This document shows positions 6,844 to 10,613 of a stretch of DNA of 10,613 nt, piece by piece; position 1 is the stretch's first letter, and each line of letters starts with the position of its first letter. A model generated the notes under the pieces. The model searched no databases, was not told the DNA's origin, and was given only the letters and a program-made list of their open reading frames with translations. This DNA is from SIAJ01 sp036266155 (GTDB taxonomy: Bacteria; Planctomycetota; Planctomycetia; Gemmatales; Gemmataceae), in NCBI GenBank assembly GCA_036266155.1, contig DATANR010000089.1:1-10613 (forward strand). The letters are read 5' to 3'. The position numbers and the translations under genes are program-made.

Positions 6844-7776
6844 ATGCGAACAACTCTGCTAGCCCTTCTTCTCGCGCCGCTCGTTCACGCCGAGCCCGAC
6901 AAGCGCTTTCCATTGTTCGAAGCGCTGACCGGCGACACGCCGCCGCGGCTTGTCACGTATACGCCGTCGCAGCTCGATCCGCGGCAGGAAGTGAATCAGC
7001 GCAAGCTTGCCAGCAGTTCCATCCGCGCCGACCTCGAGGCGCTGCGGCCTGCCTTCGATGGGCTGGTGCTTTATGGATACCACGAAGCCTGCACGCCACG
7101 AATTCTCGCGCTCGCCAAGGACCTCAAATACCGCGTGATCCTGCTGGCGATCTGGGACCCGAAATCCGCGGCCGAGGTCGACGGCGTCGCGGCGCTGGCG
7201 AAGTTGCACATCGACGACTTCACGATGGGCGTGCTCGTCGGCAACGAAGGGGTCACGTTCAAGCGCTATGAGACCGAGGACCTGACCATCGCCGCGGCAC
7301 GCTTGCGCAAGCAACTGCCGAAGACGATCCCGATCGGCATGAGCGAGCCGCTGGTCGGCTACAAGAACGAGTTCATCCGCACCTTCGGCGACTTCCTCGC
7401 GCCGAACATTCACCCGGTGTTCGATCGGGCGGCGCTCAAGCCCGACGAGGCGGCCGGCTGGGCACGTGAAGAAGCGGCCAAGTTGGTGGCCCAGGCGAAG
7501 AAGCCGGTGATCCTCAAGGAGACCGGCTTCCCGCATGCCGGCAAACCGATGTACACGCCGGAAAGCCAGCGTGACTTCTGGGCCGCCTACCGCAAGCCCG
7601 GCGCGCTCGTTCGCACCGACGGCGACTGGGCCTTCCACGGCATCGCCTTCGAGGCGTTCGATTTACCGTGGAAAAGCGAGGAGTCCAAGCTCGGCATCGA
7701 GAAATCATGGGGCCTGCTGTCCCCCAAGCGCGAGCCTAATCCGGCATTCGACGTCTGGCGAGCGGAGCGGCGTTAG
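6844..7776 (+). CDS. Exported GH17-like glycoside hydrolase (probable beta-1,3-glucan-active)
   Basis: This 310-residue protein starts at ATG 6844. Residues 1-16, MRTTLLALLLAPLVHA, are a signal peptide. The rest fits a (beta/alpha)8 barrel: FDGLVLYGYHEACTPRILALA, then LLAIWDP, then the acid/base motif VGNEG (E135), then the nucleophile motif LKETGFP (E226), comparable to NE and SETGWP in GH17 endo- and exo-beta-1,3-glucanases. FEAFDLPWK near residue 275 and WGLLSP near 290 are also typical of bacterial GH17. Both glutamates are present, so activity on beta-1,3-glucan or a related glucan is likely, outside the cytoplasm. No Shine-Dalgarno is obvious before the ATG. The last five codons and the TAG stop lie inside a REP-like repeat arm, so the C-terminus RAERR is repeat-derived. 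Confidence 0.8.
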   Translation: MRTTLLALLLAPLVHAEPDKRFPLFEALTGDTPPRLVTYTPSQLDPRQEVNQRKLASSSIRADLEALRPAFDGLVLYGYHEACTPRILALAKDLKYRVILLAIWDPKSAAEVDGVAALAKLHIDDFTMGVLVGNEGVTFKRYETEDLTIAAARLRKQLPKTIPIGMSEPLVGYKNEFIRTFGDFLAPNIHPVFDRAALKPDEAAGWAREEAAKLVAQAKKPVILKETGFPHAGKPMYTPESQRDFWAAYRKPGALVRTDGDWAFHGIAFEAFDLPWKSEESKLGIEKSWGLLSPKREPNPAFDVWRAERR

Positions 7777-7842
7777 CCGCCCGATAATGTGATCGCCGCC
7801 CGATGCTGTCGTTATCGGGCGGCTGACGCCGCTCCGCTCGCC
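7757..7842. repeat. REP-like inverted repeat pair between convergent genes
   Basis: Arm 1 (7757-7787) and arm 2 (7812-7842) are 31-base reverse complements with a single mismatch (T 7774 in arm 1 against the C version in arm 2), around a 24-base spacer. Each arm contains its own small hairpin: GCGGC, 4-base loop GTTA or GTCA, GCCGC (7767-7780 in arm 1), preceded by GGAG. That layout resembles repetitive extragenic palindromes arranged head to head. The spacer holds a truncated direct copy of the tail (7795-7808, 12 of 14 bases equal to 7776-7789). The arms contain the stops of GH17 (7774-7776) and the acyltransferase (7814-7812). The structure could also act as a two-way terminator, though no T-run follows. 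Confidence 0.8.
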
Positions 7843-9008
7843 TCGGAAATGACAACCGCTTCGACTGGCGGTTTTTGTTTCTTCCGCAAGATCGTGTCCG
7901 ACCAGCGGCGGCCAATGCCGATGAACGGCCGCTCGACCGTGATCGCCATCACGTAGGCAATGCCGACGGTGACTGTCACCGCGACCGCGTACGTCAGCCA
8001 TTCGAACACCGGCCCACGACCATGTGAGACTGCCTTCTGCGCGGCACTCACGCCGAGGCCGTGGAACAGGTACATGCCGTAGGACATCTTTCCCAAAAAC
8101 ACCAGCGGCCGCGTGCGCAGGAGCCACTGCACCGGCCCATCGGACATGAGGATCGAGCCGATCAAGGCCGTTGTCGCGAGGCCGTGGAAGATCATCAACT
8201 CGCGGAGCGTGCCGCTGATTGGCTCGTAAGCAACTTGTGCCGCGACGAACGCCGCCAGGCAGACGAGCATCCCTGACGGCGAACCCAGCCAACGCAGGCG
8301 CTGATACCACCGCGAATCGTCAAGCAGAATCGCCAGCAAACAACCCCACAAGATGTGGCTGTACGGATAGAGCACCAACTCCAGCCGCCACTCATGGATG
8401 TCGGGGCTCAAGCGTCCGAGGCTTTGCGTCGAAGCGAACAGGATCAGCAAGACGATCGTGCCGCGCAGCCGCGTCAACGGCCGACAGGCCCAGAGGCCGA
8501 AGGCGAGCACCGGCCAAACGAGATAGTACTTCTCCTCGATCCCCAGCGACCACGAATGGCCGAACGGCGACGGATGCCCGGCGACAATTGTGTCGTAGGT
8601 GTACGGCAGCTCCTGCAAATACGTGAGGTAGTACGGCAATGCATGCGTAAACGCCGACAGCGTGTCGCGGCCCCAACTCGTGCCGAACAGCAAGCCGCAA
8701 TAGACAAGCACGGCCAGGTAGTAGAGCGGAAAGATGCGCAGCGTCCGTCGGATGTAGAACGCCTTGTACGACAGATGCCCGATGGCCCGCTCTTCGCGAA
8801 GGGCCAGCGTCGTGATCAAGTAACCGCTAAGGACAAAGAAGACGTAGACGCCGAGCCCGCCCGAGAACCACGCCCAGCCGGCCTTCTCATTCAGATGGTC
8901 GCCGACGACGCCGACGATGCACAGGGCCCGCACGCCGTCAAGTTCGGGAACGTACTTGCGCGCCCGGTAGAGATGAAACTCGGCCTCGGCATCCGACAAG
9001 GTCGCCAT
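7812..9008 (-). CDS. Acyltransferase 3 family membrane protein (OafA/YrhL-like O-acyltransferase)
   Basis: This 398-residue multi-pass membrane protein is on the minus strand. Near the N-terminus, LDGVRALCIVGVVGDH contains the family R-X10-H motif (R27, H38). It is followed by GVYVFFVLSGYLITTLAL, then FYIRRTLRIFPLYYLAV, and HSWSLGIEEKYYLVWPVL, all hallmarks of acyltransferase 3. About ten hydrophobic segments follow. Such proteins move acyl groups, commonly acetyl, to surface sugars (O-antigen, peptidoglycan, exopolysaccharide); the substrate here is unknown. ATG 9008 is chosen because AAGGAGG lies 7 bases upstream and the longer frame to 9185 would run through a hairpin with no recognisable protein. 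The last ten residues, EASGAASAAR, and the TAA stop are encoded by the REP-like repeat arm. GH17 converges from the other side. Confidence 0.9.
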   Translation of the reverse strand: MATLSDAEAEFHLYRARKYVPELDGVRALCIVGVVGDHLNEKAGWAWFSGGLGVYVFFVLSGYLITTLALREERAIGHLSYKAFYIRRTLRIFPLYYLAVLVYCGLLFGTSWGRDTLSAFTHALPYYLTYLQELPYTYDTIVAGHPSPFGHSWSLGIEEKYYLVWPVLAFGLWACRPLTRLRGTIVLLILFASTQSLGRLSPDIHEWRLELVLYPYSHILWGCLLAILLDDSRWYQRLRWLGSPSGMLVCLAAFVAAQVAYEPISGTLRELMIFHGLATTALIGSILMSDGPVQWLLRTRPLVFLGKMSYGMYLFHGLGVSAAQKAVSHGRGPVFEWLTYAVAVTVTVGIAYVMAITVERPFIGIGRRWSDTILRKKQKPPVEAVVISEASGAASAAR

Positions 9009-9015
9009 CGTGCCG

Positions 9016-9022
9016 CCTCCTT
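9016..9022 (-). promoter_or_regulatory. Strong ribosome binding site of the acyltransferase gene
   Basis: AAGGAGG on the minus strand lies 7 bases before ATG 9008. It fixes the start of the acyltransferase 59 codons inside the longest open frame. Confidence 0.65.
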
Positions 9023-9110
9023 GCACTCCGAGGGCGGTCGGTCCCTTTGAAAATAGTCGCGACATTGCGGCCCGACCATGCGAGCGGCGGCAATTGCGTT
9101 CCATCCAAAA

Positions 9111-9151
9111 TGAGAGATGGCCAACCACATACCGGGGTTGACCATCTCTCA
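9111..9151 (-). terminator. Long hairpin, possible terminator of the DUF5009 gene
   Basis: Arms 9111-9126 and 9136-9151 are 16 bases each with a 9-base loop. The only imperfection (9121 with 9141) is a C-A mismatch on the plus strand but a G-U wobble in minus-strand RNA, so the RNA stem is complete only in that direction. In the minus-strand transcript the stem is followed by ATTTTGG, a short U-run. It lies 152 bases after the stop of the DUF5009 gene, so intrinsic termination of that gene is plausible. Alternatively it is a 5'-leader control hairpin of the acyltransferase, 102 bases before its ATG. Confidence 0.55.
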
Positions 9152-9303
9152 CTCCGAATTCAGAGACTAACCGCTTATGGAGCAAAGAGATTCGTCAAGA
9201 ATTCGACATTTCATTTCTAGCGCCAGAAGCTCGCAACTTGTCTCTGCGAACAGAATCATTCTGGCATTGGTTATTGTCTTGCTGAATTAGGCATGCCCGC
9301 CCG

Positions 9304-10551
9304 TCAGATCTTCACAAAGATCCGCTTTCGATACATCCAGAGCAGCACCAGCCAGTAGATCGCGATCACGATCGCGCCGCGGACGGCGTTGGCGTACATG
9401 GGGCCGAAGACCTCGTAGGTCTTGAAGCCCCACGTCTTCTCGGGCAGATTCAAGTGGATCTTGAGCGTGTCCTTCAGCCAGCCATTGGTCAGGTGGTAGG
9501 CGCAGTAGATGAAGATCGAGTTGGCGCCGATCACAACCAGCGGGAACGCCAGCACGCGCAGGAAGCTGCCGTTGTCAAAGAGGACGGTGAAGACGAGCAC
9601 GAAGAGGAAGCAGATGCCGCCGCTGAAGAGCGTCCAGGCCGGCGTCCAGATCGGCTTGACGATCGGGCAGATGCCGGCCGCTTCGGCGCCGAGCCCGGCC
9701 GCGGTGAGCAGCACGCCCGCAAGGAACAGGCGGAGCCAGAGGGCCTGGCGCGACAGGCCTTCCTTCATCCAGTTGCCGGCGATCAGTCCGAGGATCATTG
9801 TGGCTAGCGTCGGGATGAAGCTGAGCGTCGCGTAGCCGCCGCCGTTGCCCAGGAAGAGTTGGTCCTTGTCGCGGCCGAACAGATTGAGGAACCAGCGATC
9901 GAACGCGGCCGCCGGGTTGGTGTTGATGTTCCAGTGGGCGAAGAAGCCGTCATAGTTCTTGTCCCAGTCCGGCTTGATGCCGACGGTGAAGGGATCGAAG
10001 TCCGCCGGCGGCAACGGCCAAAACGCGAACAGCGCCCAGTAGCCGACCAGCAGCACGCCGATCGCGGCCCATTGCCACGCCGGCCGCAGGAATCCAAGCA
10101 GGAACAGGAACGTGTAGCCGAGGCCGATCTGCGAGAGCGTGTCTTCAAAGGTAAAGTTCGTCTGCCCCGCGTGCGTCGAGCGCAGAAAGACGCCGAGGGC
10201 GATCAAGAGAAGCGACCGAAAGATCGAGTGGGCGAGCATCAGCCCGAAGCTCTGCCCCTTGGCTTGTCGGCTGGCGAGCGAGAACGGCAGCGCGACGCCG
10301 ACCAGGAACGAGAACGACGGCTGAATCATGTCGTGGAGCGAACAGCCGCCCCACTTCACGTGGTTCGTGTGGAAGGCGATGGTCTCCCATAGGGTGCGGA
10401 CCCAGTGGGGCTGGGCGGACATCACATCTTCGAAATGCTCGTGCTTGGGGATGTTGTAAAGGGCCATCCCGGCGGCCACCATGAGGAACATGACCAGCCC
10501 GCGATAGGCGTCGATCGACGTGATCCGCGGGAGCTTGGATAGCTCGGACAT
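9304..10551 (-). CDS. DUF5009 / HGSNAT-like transmembrane acetyltransferase (COG4299-type)
   Basis: This 415-residue multi-pass membrane protein is on the minus strand. The N-terminus RITSIDAYRGLVMFLMVAAG and the block KWGGCSLHDMIQPSFSFLVG (about 67-86) are the signature of the family related to human heparan-alpha-glucosaminide N-acetyltransferase. That enzyme uses a histidine to carry acetyl from cytosolic acetyl-CoA across the membrane to a glucosamine; H73 in SLHD is a candidate for that role. Further helices follow, with a loop rich in W, D and N at about 165-215 and a conserved-looking VIGANSIFIYCAYHL near 340. The substrate of bacterial members is mostly unknown. ATG 10551 has GGAG (complement of 10559-10562) 7 bases upstream. 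The length is typical and the gene looks intact. It is upstream of the other acyltransferase on the same strand, but the 295-base gap with a hairpin argues against a tight operon. Confidence 0.87.
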   Translation of the reverse strand: MSELSKLPRITSIDAYRGLVMFLMVAAGMALYNIPKHEHFEDVMSAQPHWVRTLWETIAFHTNHVKWGGCSLHDMIQPSFSFLVGVALPFSLASRQAKGQSFGLMLAHSIFRSLLLIALGVFLRSTHAGQTNFTFEDTLSQIGLGYTFLFLLGFLRPAWQWAAIGVLLVGYWALFAFWPLPPADFDPFTVGIKPDWDKNYDGFFAHWNINTNPAAAFDRWFLNLFGRDKDQLFLGNGGGYATLSFIPTLATMILGLIAGNWMKEGLSRQALWLRLFLAGVLLTAAGLGAEAAGICPIVKPIWTPAWTLFSGGICFLFVLVFTVLFDNGSFLRVLAFPLVVIGANSIFIYCAYHLTNGWLKDTLKIHLNLPEKTWGFKTYEVFGPMYANAVRGAIVIAIYWLVLLWMYRKRIFVKI

Positions 10552-10567
10552 GGCCTTACTCCAAATT

Positions 10568-10600
10568 GGCGAGCGGAGCCGCGTCAGCGGCCCGATGATG
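10568..10600 (+). repeat. Third copy of the REP-like repeat, upstream of the DUF5009 gene
   Basis: This 33-base stretch matches 7757-7789 at 29 positions. Two of the four differences (10580 and 10589) pair with each other in the hairpin, turning a G-C pair into C-G (stem GCCGC, loop GTCA, GCGGC at 10578-10591). A third lies in the loop. It begins 17 bases before the DUF5009 start codon and thus sits in its leader or promoter. The window ends 13 bases later, so a partner copy may lie outside. Confidence 0.7.
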
Positions 10601-10613
10601 CGAGCAGAGTTAT

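Larger units (their letters stand above)
9009..9303. other. 295-base intergenic region between the two acyltransferase genes
   Basis: This region holds the acyltransferase RBS, a long hairpin (9111-9151) and, from about 9152 to 9295, a stretch visibly richer in A and T than its surroundings. A small palindrome CAGAATCATTCTG sits at 9251-9263. I find no gene in it. Its length and the hairpin suggest the downstream acyltransferase has its own promoter, but no convincing -35/-10 pair is seen. Confidence 0.5.

Noticed and set aside
7757..7842. CRISPR-like array reading of the repeats
   Set aside because: The units are inverted, not regularly spaced direct repeats, and no cas gene is present.
8355..9050. 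Long plus-strand open frame opposite the acyltransferase gene (231 codons)
   Set aside because: It is an antisense shadow of a clearly recognisable gene, rich in Arg/Gln/Glu as expected for the complement of GC-rich codons, with no family resemblance.
9009..9185. Extended N-terminus of the acyltransferase (59 residues)
   Set aside because: It would be translated from a 16-bp hairpin and shows no family resemblance; the AAGGAGG before 9008 is decisive.

Overview
The window is GC-rich bacterial DNA with a planctomycete signature. An ECF-type sigma factor is coupled to a Ser/Thr kinase whose membrane anchor is followed by a long beta-propeller region. Several Sec-exported proteins of uncertain function surround it, along with an IS630-like transposase start and short GC-rich palindromic repeats. 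The sequence alone does not fix the genus; a Gemmata- or Pirellula-like member of Planctomycetota is the best guess.

Layout. Positions 1-130 are the 5' end of an IS630-like insertion sequence reading leftwards. It has cut into the signal-peptide region of an exported protein of unknown function (remnant about 131-566). A secreted protein with a DUF4380-like, galactose-mutarotase-type fold follows (667-1659). Next come the ECF sigma factor (1790-2398) and, 5 bases later, the receptor-like kinase (2404-5547). The kinase stop codon abuts the stop codon of a convergent secreted beta-sandwich protein (5548-6351, minus). That gene is divergent from a small basic KGG-type protein (6502-6804). A GH17-like exported glycoside hydrolase (6844-7776) then converges on an acyltransferase-3 membrane protein (7812-9008, minus). 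A second multi-pass acetyltransferase of the DUF5009/HGSNAT-like family lies upstream of it on the same strand (9304-10551).

How the genes may work together. The sigma factor and kinase look like one signalling unit: the propeller would sense outside the cytoplasm, the kinase would act inside, and the sigma factor is the likely transcriptional output. GH17 and the two membrane acyltransferases may act on cell-surface or dietary glycans, but that is inference from proximity.

The most notable non-coding structure is a REP-like palindromic repeat. Two inverted copies sit between the GH17 and acyltransferase genes and supply the stop codons of both. A third copy lies just upstream of the DUF5009 gene and carries a compensatory change in its hairpin stem. 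Other structures are a strong hairpin at 9111-9151 and a repeated 9-mer in the divergent promoter region 6352-6501.
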